50,056 nucleotides of DNA from Bacteroidetes bacterium CG18_big_fil_WC_8_21_14_2_50_41_14 (GCA_002771745.1 PCUL01000426.1:71241-121296), one strand, 5' to 3'. Numbered from the stretch's first letter, positions 1-8,431 are shown. Numbers and translations: made by a program. The notes: generated by a model from the letters alone, not told the origin.

Positions 1-130
1 AGGGAACAACAAAGAACACTTTGTGCACATTTCTGGGTTAATCGACAAAATTCGCGAAGGTGATAACGTTGAGTTTGAATTACAACAAGGTAAAAAAGGA
101 CTTAATGCAGTAAATGTAAAAGTAATTTAA
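1..130 (+). CDS. Cold-shock domain protein, 3' end only
   Basis: This is the last 42 codons of a gene that begins before the window. The frame starting at base 2 reads GNNKEHFVHISGLIDKIREG and ends in VNVKVI followed by TAA. The FVHIS-type RNA-binding strand, the DNVEFELQQGKKGLNAVNV tail and its position at the C-terminus are typical of CspA-family cold-shock domains, which bind single-stranded RNA or DNA in the cytoplasm. The upstream half with the first RNP motif is missing, so it could be a free-standing Csp or the C-terminal domain of a longer protein. A hairpin terminator follows directly. Confidence 0.8.
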   Translation, partial: GNNKEHFVHISGLIDKIREGDNVEFELQQGKKGLNAVNVKVI

Positions 131-155
131 CGATTGCTTTTTTTGCAAAAAAAAT

Positions 156-184
156 GACGGCTCATCTGAACCGTCTTTTTTTTT
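156..184 (+). terminator. Rho-independent terminator after the cold-shock gene
   Basis: GACGG and CCGTC pair across a short loop that can extend through TCA/TGA, followed by nine T residues. An A-run lies on the other side, so it may also stop the MlaD/amidase transcript arriving from the minus strand. Confidence 0.75.
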
Positions 185-205
185 GAGTGTGGACGAATGA
201 ACAAC

Positions 206-1168
206 TTAAAAAACCGCGAATTTAACATACCTCTTGGGGTTCTCCCGTATATCCTTCAGCAGCGAGTCGAGGCTGGCCGCGGAGTTATTTAATTGATTGT
301 ACAAACTGTCGTTTACCATCAACTGACCCAGGGTACCTTTTCCCTGTTCAATAGAACTTAACAACTTCTGCATCTCGGCCAGAGTGGTATTGATATTGGA
401 AAAAGTAGCAGGGATGTCTGATTGGGCAAGCGAATCGCTGATTAACTTGAAATTTGAGATGATCTGATCAAAATTCTGCCTGTTTTGACTCAATATCAGG
501 GCAAGTGAATCCAACCTGATTAGAATGGAAGAAATTCGACCAGATTCGGTAACTACCAGGTTATCAATATTTCCTGTGGCATTTTCCAGATTTTCGAAGG
601 TCATCCTGATATTGTTAAAACTTTCCTTCAGGTTATCTCGCGCTGACGCATTAAATATTAACTGAAAAGCCACCACCAGCGTATCCATCGAAGCCAGCAA
701 ATCTTCCGCCTTCTTTTTTATTGGCTGCACCTGTGCATTTACTTCGGCCATCAAACCTGCCTCCACCTCCGACTTTACTGTGTCACCATCGCGGGCAAAT
801 TGCTTCGAATCACCCAAAACCAGGTCAATGGCTTTGGAGCCCATTAAATCCGAACTAAAAATCCGCGCCACTGAATTTACTGGTACGGGGAAATCGTTAC
901 TAAGTGTAAACGAAACGATGATACGACCCGACATGTCAGGGTTAAAATAGATATCCTTAACTTTGCCAACACGTAAACCATTTATCATCACCGGGTTCGC
1001 ATTCACTAACCCGTTTACCTGATAATACTCAGAAAAATAAACGGTTTCTTTCCCAAAAATATCATTGCCTTTTAAGAAGTTGAAGCCCCATATAAAAAGG
1101 ACGAGTGCAACAATAAAACTTAGGCCAATACCATAGGCTTTATATCGGTTTACTTTTTTTTCTGCCAT
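206..1168 (-). CDS. MlaD/MCE-family lipid-transport protein
   Basis: This 320-residue protein has one N-terminal membrane anchor (about residues 12-30, GIGLSFIVALVLFIWGF), then an MCE domain (about residues 38-120). The domain carries the family signature NANPVMINGLRVGKVKDI and a later VARIFSSDLMGSKAIDL segment. The rest is predicted helical, low in aromatics, and would fit the coiled tail of MCE proteins that form periplasmic lipid channels. MlaD homologues carry phospholipids between the membranes as the substrate-binding part of an MlaE/MlaF ABC system; no such permease or ATPase lies in the window. It follows the amidase on the minus strand with a 73-base gap, probably in one transcript. 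The start is ATG at 1168, immediately before the anchor. Confidence 0.85.
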   Translation of the reverse strand: MAEKKVNRYKAYGIGLSFIVALVLFIWGFNFLKGNDIFGKETVYFSEYYQVNGLVNANPVMINGLRVGKVKDIYFNPDMSGRIIVSFTLSNDFPVPVNSVARIFSSDLMGSKAIDLVLGDSKQFARDGDTVKSEVEAGLMAEVNAQVQPIKKKAEDLLASMDTLVVAFQLIFNASARDNLKESFNNIRMTFENLENATGNIDNLVVTESGRISSILIRLDSLALILSQNRQNFDQIISNFKLISDSLAQSDIPATFSNINTTLAEMQKLLSSIEQGKGTLGQLMVNDSLYNQLNNSAASLDSLLKDIRENPKRYVKFAVF

Positions 1169-1241
1169 TGTAATTTAAAAACGCTAAGGTACATATTTTG
1201 TTTTATTGCATCGAAAAAAAGCCATTAATTAATATGCAGTT

Positions 1242-2450
1242 CTAATTTTCAGACAACTGGATTTGCCTTGCCTCGCTAACAGGGATGCGTTTCCCCTGAT
1301 AAACCGCGATGACGAAAGCATCTCCAAATCCCTGCTTTCGCACCTTTGTTTGATGCTTCGACGCCTCTTCCATCCTGCTAAAATGTCCACTAGTATATTT
1401 ATACAAACCATTGTGTTCATAATAGGATATTCCGGCCAATTGTTTAAAACGTGGATCATTCAGCGGCAGTTGTCGCGGACTTGTATAGAATTGAACAAGA
1501 AACTCTAATTCCCTGGGCACTGTGCTTGTATCCGCAATCACTTCTTTTTCTTGTACCTGTTCAGGTTGATTTTGATTAAGTGCTTCAGCCCGATAGGCAT
1601 AGGCTTTGTTTTCCTTCTCAAATTCAAGTTTATAGTCTTTAAAAGCCCTGTAAATGGCTGATGCCAGGTATACCTGCCCCTTTTCAGAGGCAAGAAAGGA
1701 TTCCTCATTGGGGTTCGAAAGGTATCCCAACTCTATCAACACCGAAGGCATTGCGGTTTTCCATAATACTAAAAATCCGGCCTGGTGAACACTGCGGTCT
1801 TTCCTGCCCACCCGTTCGGTGAACTGCTGTTGAACGTTGGAGGCAAACGACAAACTCTGATCAAGGTAGATATTTTGAAAAAGAGATAAACCAATAATGG
1901 CTTCCTGTGATGTTGGGTCGAAATCGCCATATTTTTCAGAAGCATCTTCTTCGAGTAAAATAGCCGCGTTTTCCATCATCGCCACGTTCATATTTAACTT
2001 GGTTCTTTTTTCCTCAATACCAAGTACATAGGTTTCAGAACCAAAGATGGATGAACTGTTGTTGGCATTGCAATGAATAGAAATAAATAAATCAGCATTG
2101 TTTTTGTTGGCTATTTCACCACGCTCGTAAAGCGGAATAAACCGATCCGTTTTACGGGTGTATATTACGTTAACATCTTTAAATTGTGCTTCAATATACC
2201 CGCCTACTTTCAGAGCCACCGACAACGCGATGTCTTTTTCTTTCACCCTTTTTGTCGAGGCACCCGGATCTTTTCCCCCATGTCCTGCATCTATAACCAC
2301 CGTAGTGATTTTGGTACCCTTTTGGGCCAATATCCATTGATTTGGCAAGAAGATAGCCAGCGACACAATTGTTATGATCCAGATTCGTTTCAAGTTGATC
2401 AGGTTCTGATTTTTTGGTACTATATTTGCAACTTTAAGAAAAATATCCAT
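1242..2450 (-). CDS. N-acetylmuramoyl-L-alanine amidase (Amidase_3)
   Basis: This protein cleaves the bond between MurNAc and the stem peptide of peptidoglycan. A hydrophobic export segment (IWIITIVSLAIFLPNQWILAQ) precedes the catalytic domain. The domain shows VVIDAGHGGKDPGA (zinc His and nearby acidic residue), LFISIHCNAN (second zinc His) and PSVLIELGYLSNPNEE with the catalytic Glu, the order expected for AmiA/B/C-type zinc amidases. A C-terminal tail of roughly 100 residues (ELEFLVQFYTSPRQLPLNDP) resembles a SPOR-like peptidoglycan-binding region but is not certain. The ORF track starts at 2492; I prefer the ATG at 2450 (MDIFLKVANIV) because the longer version runs into lptD. It is divergent from lptD and upstream of mlaD. 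Confidence 0.88.
   Translation of the reverse strand: MDIFLKVANIVPKNQNLINLKRIWIITIVSLAIFLPNQWILAQKGTKITTVVIDAGHGGKDPGASTKRVKEKDIALSVALKVGGYIEAQFKDVNVIYTRKTDRFIPLYERGEIANKNNADLFISIHCNANNSSSIFGSETYVLGIEEKRTKLNMNVAMMENAAILLEEDASEKYGDFDPTSQEAIIGLSLFQNIYLDQSLSFASNVQQQFTERVGRKDRSVHQAGFLVLWKTAMPSVLIELGYLSNPNEESFLASEKGQVYLASAIYRAFKDYKLEFEKENKAYAYRAEALNQNQPEQVQEKEVIADTSTVPRELEFLVQFYTSPRQLPLNDPRFKQLAGISYYEHNGLYKYTSGHFSRMEEASKHQTKVRKQGFGDAFVIAVYQGKRIPVSEARQIQLSEN
2421..2428 (+). promoter_or_regulatory. Candidate -7 element for lptD
   Basis: TATATTTG matches the Bacteroidota consensus TAnnTTTG. It lies inside the 5' end of the amidase coding region, 49 bases before the TTG start of lptD, so the lptD and amidase transcripts would overlap in antisense. 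Confidence 0.45.
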
Positions 2451-2457
2451 TATTAAA

Positions 2458-2465
2458 CAAAAGTA
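2458..2465 (-). promoter_or_regulatory. Candidate -7 element for the amidase-mlaD unit
   Basis: On the minus strand the sequence reads TACTTTTG, then seven bases, then the ATG at 2450. If used, the mRNA would have almost no leader. A good -33 TTG is not evident. Confidence 0.4.
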
Positions 2466-2477
2466 AACCAAACGATT

Positions 2478-5174
2478 TTGTTGAAAGTTCACTCTTCGGG
2501 CAAATTATTAACATGGGTTTGGTTAATACTCATCGTTTTATACTGCGATAAATTATATTCCATTTCAATGCCGGGGACAAGTTTGATGCCTCCTGATTCA
2601 AATCAGTCAGTTCAGGCGGACACCCTCAATTTTAATGAATCAATAACAAACGACACTTTAATAAATACAAGCAATACAAACGATACGATTCAAAAGAAAA
2701 AGTCCAACAAAATTGACGCAGAGGTTAAACGGACAGCGCGTGATAGTATTGTTGAGAACATCATACACCGCAAAATATTTCTTTATGGCGAAGCGGTGGT
2801 AACTTATAAAGACATCACTTTAAAAGCTGCTTACATAGAAGTAGATATGTCGACCAATACGGTTTACGCTGCAGGGGTTGCCGATTCATCAGGAAAAATG
2901 ATAGGAAATCCGGAATTTACGCAGGCAGGACAAACGTTTAAGTCGAAAACCATGACTTACAATTTCGACACACAAAAAGGGATCATTTCGAGTGTCATTA
3001 CCGAAGATGATCAGGGATTTTTGCATGGTCAACAAGTTAAAAAACTCAAGGACAATACGGTAAACATTTTTCATGGGTCGTATACTACCTGTAATTTAGA
3101 AGAGCATCCGCATTATGGTTTTAAATTTAACAAGGCACGGGTAATCCCTGATTCAAAAATTGTAACTGGTCCTGCTTATCTTGAAATTGAAGGCATGCCA
3201 ACCCCACTTGCACTTCCGTTTGGATTTTTCCCTAACAAATCGGGCCAAACTTCCGGAATTGTCATCCCCACCTATGGTGAATCGAATACACGTGGCTTTT
3301 TTCTTGAAAACGGAGGATACTACTGGGCTATAAACGATTACATGGATTTACAGGTACTGGCAGATGTTTATTCGAGGGGGAGCTGGGGCGTAAAACCGCG
3401 TTATCGTTACAAAAAAAGATACCGTTACGGAGGTGATTTCAACCTGGGTTATGCCCAAAATATTGTGGGCACGAAAGATTCACCTGATTATTCGGACACA
3501 CGTGACTTCCGCATCCGATGGTCTCATCAACAGGATCCAAAAGCCAGGCCTAACAGTACTTTTACAGCCAATGTGAATATCGTGAGTTCCAATTATGTAA
3601 AATACAACGTGGTTTCAGCTGAAGATTACCTGAGCAATGAATTTCAGTCGAGTGTGGCCTACCAACGTAACTGGAACAGCCAATATTTTCTGACCCTGAA
3701 TGCCAGTCACCGGCAAAACACCAAAACACATGTGGTGGATATGACTCTCCCGGAGCTTAATTTTTCAGTCAATAGGTTTTATCCATTGCGAAGAGAAGGG
3801 AGCAGCAAGAAGAAGTTCTACGAAGACCTGAGCGTGACCTATTCGACCAATGCCCGAAATACCGCGAGTACCTCCGACTCAACAATTTTTACTCAAACCA
3901 TGTGGGACAATGAGATGCAATGGGGAGCCGTCCACAAAATTCCCATTGCTCTTCCAATAAAGGTACTTCAGTTTTTCACGTTAAGTAATTCCATTAATTT
4001 TACCGACCGAATGGCCAGCCAAACCATCCGAATTCGTGATTGGGTAAACGACACCCTTTTTATAGGTAACGACACCATCATTGGATTCAATAAGAAAGAC
4101 ACCATTCCCGGTTTTCGAAATGCTTATGATTATAGTTTAAGTACCAGCCTTTCAACCAAATTATTTGGAATGGCCCGTTTTAAAAAGGGTCCCGTCCGTG
4201 CCATCAGGCACGTTCTTACCCCAAGTTTGGGGTTCTCCTACACACCCGATTTCAGTATGGATAGCTATGGGTATTATGGCAATTACCTGGATAAAGATGG
4301 AAACGAGGTACAATATTCCCAATTTAAGGAATCGTTGTTTGGCTCACCACCGGGCCAAAAATCGGGAAGCATTACATTTAGCTTGGGGAATAACCTGGAG
4401 ATGAAAATTCCCTCGAGAAAAGATACCATCACCGGACTAAGAAAGGTTGTACTGATCGAAAGTTTCAATATCTCGGGAAGTTATAATCTGGCTGCCGACT
4501 CCTTAAAAATGTCGATGATCTCCATGAGTGGGCGTACCACCTTGTGGAAGGGTTTTTCTATTCAATACAACTCGTTGTGGGATCCATACGCCGCCGACTC
4601 AGCAGGATACAGATACAATAAGTACGAATGGGACATCAACCGTAAATTGTTGCGCATCGATAATACTTCCTGGAGATTAAGCATGAGCTATAGCATCAGC
4701 GATAAGGAGTTGGGGAAAAATAAAGGTAAGAAGGAAACTGAATCTACTCCTGAAACCCCACCCAATGCGACAGAGGCCGAAATGGATGAAATTGAAAACA
4801 ATCCTGATGACTTCGTGGATTGGAAAATCCCCTGGTCGCTTTCGCTCAACTACAATTTTACCTATACCAACAAGTTCAACTATATCAACTACATGAAGGT
4901 TCCTACCGAGACCATCGTACAAACGCTTGGGTTTTCGGGCCAGGTGAATATCACACCCAAATGGAAATTTACCTTTAACTCCGGATGGGATTTTACCCAG
5001 AATAAACTTTCCTATACCTCCATCAATCTATACCGTGATTTGCACTGCTGGGAAATGCGTTTCAGCTGGATTCCAACAGGAGCCCGTCAAAGCTGGAATT
5101 TTAGCATTAATGTGAAGGCCAGCATCCTGCAAGATTTAAAACTGAACAAGAAAAAAGACTTTAGGGATATTTAA
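2478..5174 (+). CDS. lptD: LPS-assembly outer-membrane protein LptD, Bacteroidota type
   Basis: LptD inserts lipopolysaccharide into the outer leaflet of the outer membrane. The 898-residue protein has a signal peptide (LLTWVWLILIVLYC), a variable linker, and an OstA/LptA-like beta-jellyroll around residues 85-230 (IFLYGEAVVTYKDITLKA, IEVDMSTNTVYAAGV). A long barrel region follows, rich in alternating aromatic strands such as YYWAINDYMDLQVLADVYSRG. The ALPFGFFPNKSGQTSGIVIP stretch is typical of the LptD barrel entrance. The barrel ends before a short basic tail (LKLNKKKDFRDI). No ATG precedes the signal peptide, so translation must begin at TTG 2478 or TTG 2481. It is divergent from the amidase-mlaD unit, an arrangement fitting joint envelope control, and two bases upstream of a small gene. 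Confidence 0.85.
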   Translation: MLKVHSSGKLLTWVWLILIVLYCDKLYSISMPGTSLMPPDSNQSVQADTLNFNESITNDTLINTSNTNDTIQKKKSNKIDAEVKRTARDSIVENIIHRKIFLYGEAVVTYKDITLKAAYIEVDMSTNTVYAAGVADSSGKMIGNPEFTQAGQTFKSKTMTYNFDTQKGIISSVITEDDQGFLHGQQVKKLKDNTVNIFHGSYTTCNLEEHPHYGFKFNKARVIPDSKIVTGPAYLEIEGMPTPLALPFGFFPNKSGQTSGIVIPTYGESNTRGFFLENGGYYWAINDYMDLQVLADVYSRGSWGVKPRYRYKKRYRYGGDFNLGYAQNIVGTKDSPDYSDTRDFRIRWSHQQDPKARPNSTFTANVNIVSSNYVKYNVVSAEDYLSNEFQSSVAYQRNWNSQYFLTLNASHRQNTKTHVVDMTLPELNFSVNRFYPLRREGSSKKKFYEDLSVTYSTNARNTASTSDSTIFTQTMWDNEMQWGAVHKIPIALPIKVLQFFTLSNSINFTDRMASQTIRIRDWVNDTLFIGNDTIIGFNKKDTIPGFRNAYDYSLSTSLSTKLFGMARFKKGPVRAIRHVLTPSLGFSYTPDFSMDSYGYYGNYLDKDGNEVQYSQFKESLFGSPPGQKSGSITFSLGNNLEMKIPSRKDTITGLRKVVLIESFNISGSYNLAADSLKMSMISMSGRTTLWKGFSIQYNSLWDPYAADSAGYRYNKYEWDINRKLLRIDNTSWRLSMSYSISDKELGKNKGKKETESTPETPPNATEAEMDEIENNPDDFVDWKIPWSLSLNYNFTYTNKFNYINYMKVPTETIVQTLGFSGQVNITPKWKFTFNSGWDFTQNKLSYTSINLYRDLHCWEMRFSWIPTGARQSWNFSINVKASILQDLKLNKKKDFRDI

Positions 5175-5176
5175 TC

Positions 5177-5482
5177 ATGAATGAAGAAATAAAGAAACTG
5201 GGGGAACCCTCGCCGGGAGAATATGAAACGCTCAACCGCCAGATGTTGGAAGAACGACTTGGTTTGTTCATCAAGGACTTACTTAAGCATGATATTTCCA
5301 GGTTAGTCCATCTGATTTACCGGCATGATGTTAACGAAGCCAGTTTCAACCGTGCACTCGGCGAACCCGGCATAGAGAGGCAGGCACAGGCAATAGCAGG
5401 TCTAGTGATCGACCGGGAGTTGCAAAAAATTGAAACACGAAAGCGATACAAAAGCAGCAATAAGAAAAACCTCCCAAAATAA
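5177..5482 (+). CDS. Small hypothetical protein cotranscribed with lptD
   Basis: I do not recognise a named family. It is a 101-residue, mostly helical, charged cytoplasmic protein without signal peptide or membrane segment. The N-terminus (YETLNRQMLEERLGLFIKDL) looks amphipathic, and a short RHDVNEASFNRAL segment precedes a basic C-terminus (KRYKSSNKKNLPK). The ATG lies two bases after the lptD stop codon, so the two are almost certainly one transcript that ends at the hairpin at 5540. The tight coupling suggests a link with LptD production or envelope work, but nothing in the sequence shows a reaction. Confidence 0.75.
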   Translation: MNEEIKKLGEPSPGEYETLNRQMLEERLGLFIKDLLKHDISRLVHLIYRHDVNEASFNRALGEPGIERQAQAIAGLVIDRELQKIETRKRYKSSNKKNLPK

Positions 5483-5539
5483 TTGGATCAAATGCTTTGG
5501 ATATTACTCAAGTCCAATCAATTATCAAATTAAAAAAAA

Positions 5540-5569
5540 GCCGGCGTTTATTAACGTCGGCTTTTTTTT
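5540..5569. terminator. Bidirectional terminator between the lptD unit and hsp20
   Basis: GCCGgCGTT-tatt-AACGtCGGC forms a nine-pair stem with one G-T wobble. It is followed by eight T residues and preceded by eight A residues, so it can end both converging transcripts. Confidence 0.88.
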
Positions 5570-5580
5570 GGCAAACTATT

Positions 5581-5994
5581 TTAGCTGATGCTGATTTCTC
5601 TGCTAAGTTTGGGTTCTTCTTTTTTGGGAAGCGTTATGTTAAGAATACCGTCTTTGTAATCGGCTGTTACTTTATCCAAAAAAATATTTTTTGGTAAATT
5701 AAACGAGCGGCTAAAACTGCTGTAAACAAACTCCCTGCGGGTGTAGTTCTTTTGGTTTTCCTGCTTTTCGTCATTCACCTCGCTGGAGATGGTGAGTGCT
5801 TGGTTTTCAAGATTAATCTTGAAATCCTCCTTGCGTTTTCCGGGTGCAGCCAACTCCAGAACAAAATCCTGGTCGTTTTCGATGATGTTGACGGATGGCA
5901 CATCGCCACTAAATTCTTTGTTTAAGCCAAAACGCGACTTTTCCAGATCGTCGAACAGGCTTAAGAGGCCGGGGTTAAATCTAACTAAGTTCAT
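5581..5994 (-). CDS. Hsp20/alpha-crystallin small heat-shock protein
   Basis: This is an ATP-independent holdase chaperone that keeps unfolding proteins soluble. The protein (137 residues from the chosen start) has a short N-terminus (MNLVRFNPGLLSLFDDLE) and an alpha-crystallin domain running from VNIIENDQDFVLELAAPGKR through FVYSSFSRSFNLP. It includes the conserved A-x-y-x-n-G-v-L region as ADYKDGILNITLPKKE. The C-terminal LSREISIS retains an I-x-I-like anchoring motif. The ORF track begins at 6018; the ATG at 5994 fits the usual start of Bacteroidota homologues better. It stands alone between a bidirectional terminator and a 299-base intergenic region holding two copies of a palindrome that could be its operator. 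Confidence 0.88.
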   Translation of the reverse strand: MNLVRFNPGLLSLFDDLEKSRFGLNKEFSGDVPSVNIIENDQDFVLELAAPGKRKEDFKINLENQALTISSEVNDEKQENQKNYTRREFVYSSFSRSFNLPKNIFLDKVTADYKDGILNITLPKKEEPKLSREISIS

Positions 5995-6096
5995 GGTTGT
6001 TATTTTTTTGTTAAACATGTGTTATTTATATTACAACCATTGACTTTTCAACTCCCGTTCCAATCTTTAAAAAAATAAAAATGACACTTATTTTAT

Positions 6097-6107
6097 GCCA
6101 TTATGAC
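6097..6107. promoter_or_regulatory. Palindrome copy 1 (GCCATtATGAC) upstream of hsp20
   Basis: It matches copy 2 at 6139 except for one base of the right arm. The start-to-start spacing is 42 bases, about four helical turns, as expected for paired sites on one DNA face. Confidence 0.4.
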
Positions 6108-6138
6108 CGTTAATGCTTATTTCAATAAAACTTTACCT

Positions 6139-6149
6139 GCCATTATGGC
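6139..6149. promoter_or_regulatory. Palindrome copy 2 (GCCATtATGGC) upstream of hsp20
   Basis: The five-base arms GCCAT/ATGGC are perfect around a single T. Both copies are preceded by T, giving TGCCATTATG(A/G)C. It is a candidate operator; the binding protein is unknown. Confidence 0.4.
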
Positions 6150-6293
6150 TTATATTGTTTGAAGATGGGATAATGAACCCTGAAGGAAAAACAATTTCCG
6201 GGCACGAAAAATTAAATTTCTGAATTCAAAATCCGGTAGTGGATGTTGTATAATTAACGATTGCACAGGTAGAAGCATACTACCCGGTTTACC

Positions 6294-8333
6294 TTACCTG
6301 TCTCGTTCTTCAAAGAGTATCATCCCTTCCTTAGCCAATCCATTAATGGTTGGGTTTAGCATAAAAGAGGACACGTGCCACTGAAAACCAAACCGATCAC
6401 TGATTTCCGACTCAAGGGTTACAGCTGCCAGTGAATCGATGCCATAATGGATGATGTTTTTGTCGGGATCCACATCCTGCCTTCTGAACTGTTGATTTCT
6501 GATGATCCAGCTGATCAGCCATTCCTTCAGGATTTCCTCCGTTGGGATTTCTTTTTCTACCATTTCGGCCTGCATGGCGGTTTCTTTTTCCCAATATGAT
6601 ACCACCTGAAGCTCATTGTTCAGGTATTCGTACCTGGTTTGCCGGCGTTGTATTTTACCGCTGGAAGTAAGTGGAACACTTCCTGTTTTTATCAGGACCA
6701 CTGCATGTGCTTCAATTTCATGCTCTTCCGCGATGGCTGTCCTGATGGCTGCGATCACGGCTTCATGATCGGTATTCCTCAAGGCTGTCCGCTCCAGCTC
6801 CTGCACAATCACCAGAACTTCCTGGTTTTTATGTGTAATTGGAAAGGCGGCGCCACTGTTTTCCCGCAAAGCAGAATGTGCTTTTTGCACAGTAAACTCT
6901 ATGTCGCTTGGGTAATGGTTGGCTCCCCTGATGATGATCAGGTCTTTAAGCCGTCCGGTAATATACAATTCACTTTCGTGAATAAAACCCAAATCGCCGG
7001 TACGCAAAAAGGGTCCCTCTCCTTCATTTGTCACGGCATGAAAAGTACGATGGGTTTCCTCGGCCTTGTTCCAATAACCTTTGGCTACTGTGGGTCCTTT
7101 CACCCAAACTTCGCCAATCTCATTTAGTGCCGAAGGTACGAAAGTATCAGGGTTTACAATCTTGACCACGGTTTCCATCCAGGTATGTCCACAACCAGCA
7201 ATTGTGACTGATTTTTTATGGTTCTCGGTTACAATAACTTTGTTATTCGATAGGGCTTCTGTATCCAGGTTTAAAAAAACAGGTTCTTCATCGGGATAGC
7301 CTCCGGTGACGATTAAGGTGGTTTCAGCCATACCATAACAAGAATATAGCTGTTTTGGACTGACGTTGGATTTTGCAAAATGAGTCGTAAACGACTGGTA
7401 GGTAGATTGTCGGATGGGTTCAGCACCGCAATAAAATACCGTCATACTGCTTAAATCGAGTTTTGCAACTTCTTCTTCAGTAGTTTTCTGAACACAAAAG
7501 TCATAAGTAAAATTTGGCCCTCCCCCGGTGGTGGCACGATATTTAGTTATTGCCTGAAGCCAACTCACCGGATTTTTTAAAAAGACACCAGGTGGCATTC
7601 CAATATTAATGGCTCCAATGTAAGCCACTTGCAATATACCGCCAATCAAACCCATATCGTGAAAAACAGGCAACCAGTGCATCCCGATCGTGTGTTTGCC
7701 TAAACCAAATGATTGGCGGATATACTCAGAGTTATAAAGCAGGTTCAACTGCGTGATCATCACACCTTTGGGGTGGCCTGTGGAGCCGGAGGTATATTGC
7801 AATAAGGCGATGTCTTCAGGATAGATTTCGGTTGGTGTGAATCGTGGAGCTTCCTCCGGTTTAATTTCTTCGTAAATAATCCACTTCATGTTTCGAAGCA
7901 GGGGCTCGTTGTGGAAGTTACGCTCTATATCATCAAAAATTTGACGGGTAACCAGGCAAATTTTTGCATCGGCATCCGCTACAATCGATAAGAGTCGTTT
8001 TACACCCCTGTTTTTTCGGGGTGCGTACGCAGGAACGGCAATTAATCCGCTATAAAAGCAGCCGAATAATGCAGCCACGTAAGAGAGCCCGGCAGGAAAC
8101 AACAAGAGTACCCGATCCCCTTTTTTTCCTTTCTGCTGAAGCGCATAACCAACAGCCTTTGCCTGATTAGCTAACGCTCCATAGGTAAGTATTTCCGATT
8201 CATTGATGCCATCTTCAAGAAACCTATAAACCACATGTTCGGGTGTTTCTATGGTTCTTCTTACAATCACCTCCAGGTAGGTGGCAGATTGCCTAACGAG
8301 GGGATCATTATAATCTTTAAGAAAATCGTACAT
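6294..8333 (-). CDS. Fatty acyl-AMP ligase fused to an acyl carrier domain
   Basis: This protein activates a fatty acid as acyl-AMP and, through its own carrier domain, can hold it as a thioester. The N-terminal adenylation domain has QYTSGSTGHPKG near residue 180, LPVFHDMGLIGG, GGGPNFTYDFCVQK and CYGMAETTL. The HDMGLIGG and GGPNF(T)YD motifs are those of FAALs rather than CoA ligases. RTGDLGF and KDLIIIRGANHYPSDIE close the adenylation domain. The C-terminal carrier domain has the phosphopantetheine site HYGIDSL, Ser near residue 634. The start is taken at ATG 8333 (MYDFLKDYND), 21 bases after a minus-strand -7 element; the ORF track starts 24 bases earlier. It faces the GT-C/TPR and KASIII genes, which suggests one pathway. 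The acyl acceptor is unknown. Confidence 0.88.
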   Translation of the reverse strand: MYDFLKDYNDPLVRQSATYLEVIVRRTIETPEHVVYRFLEDGINESEILTYGALANQAKAVGYALQQKGKKGDRVLLLFPAGLSYVAALFGCFYSGLIAVPAYAPRKNRGVKRLLSIVADADAKICLVTRQIFDDIERNFHNEPLLRNMKWIIYEEIKPEEAPRFTPTEIYPEDIALLQYTSGSTGHPKGVMITQLNLLYNSEYIRQSFGLGKHTIGMHWLPVFHDMGLIGGILQVAYIGAINIGMPPGVFLKNPVSWLQAITKYRATTGGGPNFTYDFCVQKTTEEEVAKLDLSSMTVFYCGAEPIRQSTYQSFTTHFAKSNVSPKQLYSCYGMAETTLIVTGGYPDEEPVFLNLDTEALSNNKVIVTENHKKSVTIAGCGHTWMETVVKIVNPDTFVPSALNEIGEVWVKGPTVAKGYWNKAEETHRTFHAVTNEGEGPFLRTGDLGFIHESELYITGRLKDLIIIRGANHYPSDIEFTVQKAHSALRENSGAAFPITHKNQEVLVIVQELERTALRNTDHEAVIAAIRTAIAEEHEIEAHAVVLIKTGSVPLTSSGKIQRRQTRYEYLNNELQVVSYWEKETAMQAEMVEKEIPTEEILKEWLISWIIRNQQFRRQDVDPDKNIIHYGIDSLAAVTLESEISDRFGFQWHVSSFMLNPTINGLAKEGMILFEERDR

Positions 8334-8354
8334 GATTTCTGGTTTGCGAAAATG

Positions 8355-8362
8355 CAAAAGTA
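8355..8362 (-). promoter_or_regulatory. Candidate -7 element for the FAAL gene
   Basis: Read on the minus strand, TACTTTTG matches TAnnTTTG and sits 21 bases before the ATG at 8333. Confidence 0.5.
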
Positions 8363-8387
8363 AGTTTTTGATCGTGCTTTTTATTTT

Positions 8388-8416
8388 TTTGCTTCATAGA
8401 ATTCCAATTATCTTTG
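8388..8416 (+). promoter_or_regulatory. Candidate promoter for the GT-C/TPR - KASIII operon
   Basis: TTTG at 8388 and TATCTTTG at 8409 are separated by 17 bases, close to the Bacteroidota -33/-7 layout. The ATG at 8432 follows 15 bases later. Confidence 0.6.
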
Positions 8417-8431
8417 CCAAAAAAAATCTAT

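Larger units (their letters stand above)
5995..6293. other. Intergenic region between hsp20 and the FAAL gene
   Basis: It holds no credible ORF. I see two copies of a palindrome (6097 and 6139) and a small hairpin GGTAG-aagcata-CTACC near 6273-6289. No clear TAnnTTTG element lies in the right place for hsp20, so its promoter may be recognised by an alternative sigma factor or be degenerate. Confidence 0.5.

Noticed and set aside
6639-7127. 162-residue plus-strand ORF
   Set aside because: Antisense to the FAAL adenylation domain; Cys/His-rich by chance, no family seen.
6294-8333. Long-chain fatty acyl-CoA ligase (FadD)
   Set aside because: HDMGLIGG and GGGPNFTYD motifs plus the C-terminal carrier domain fit a FAAL, not a CoA ligase.
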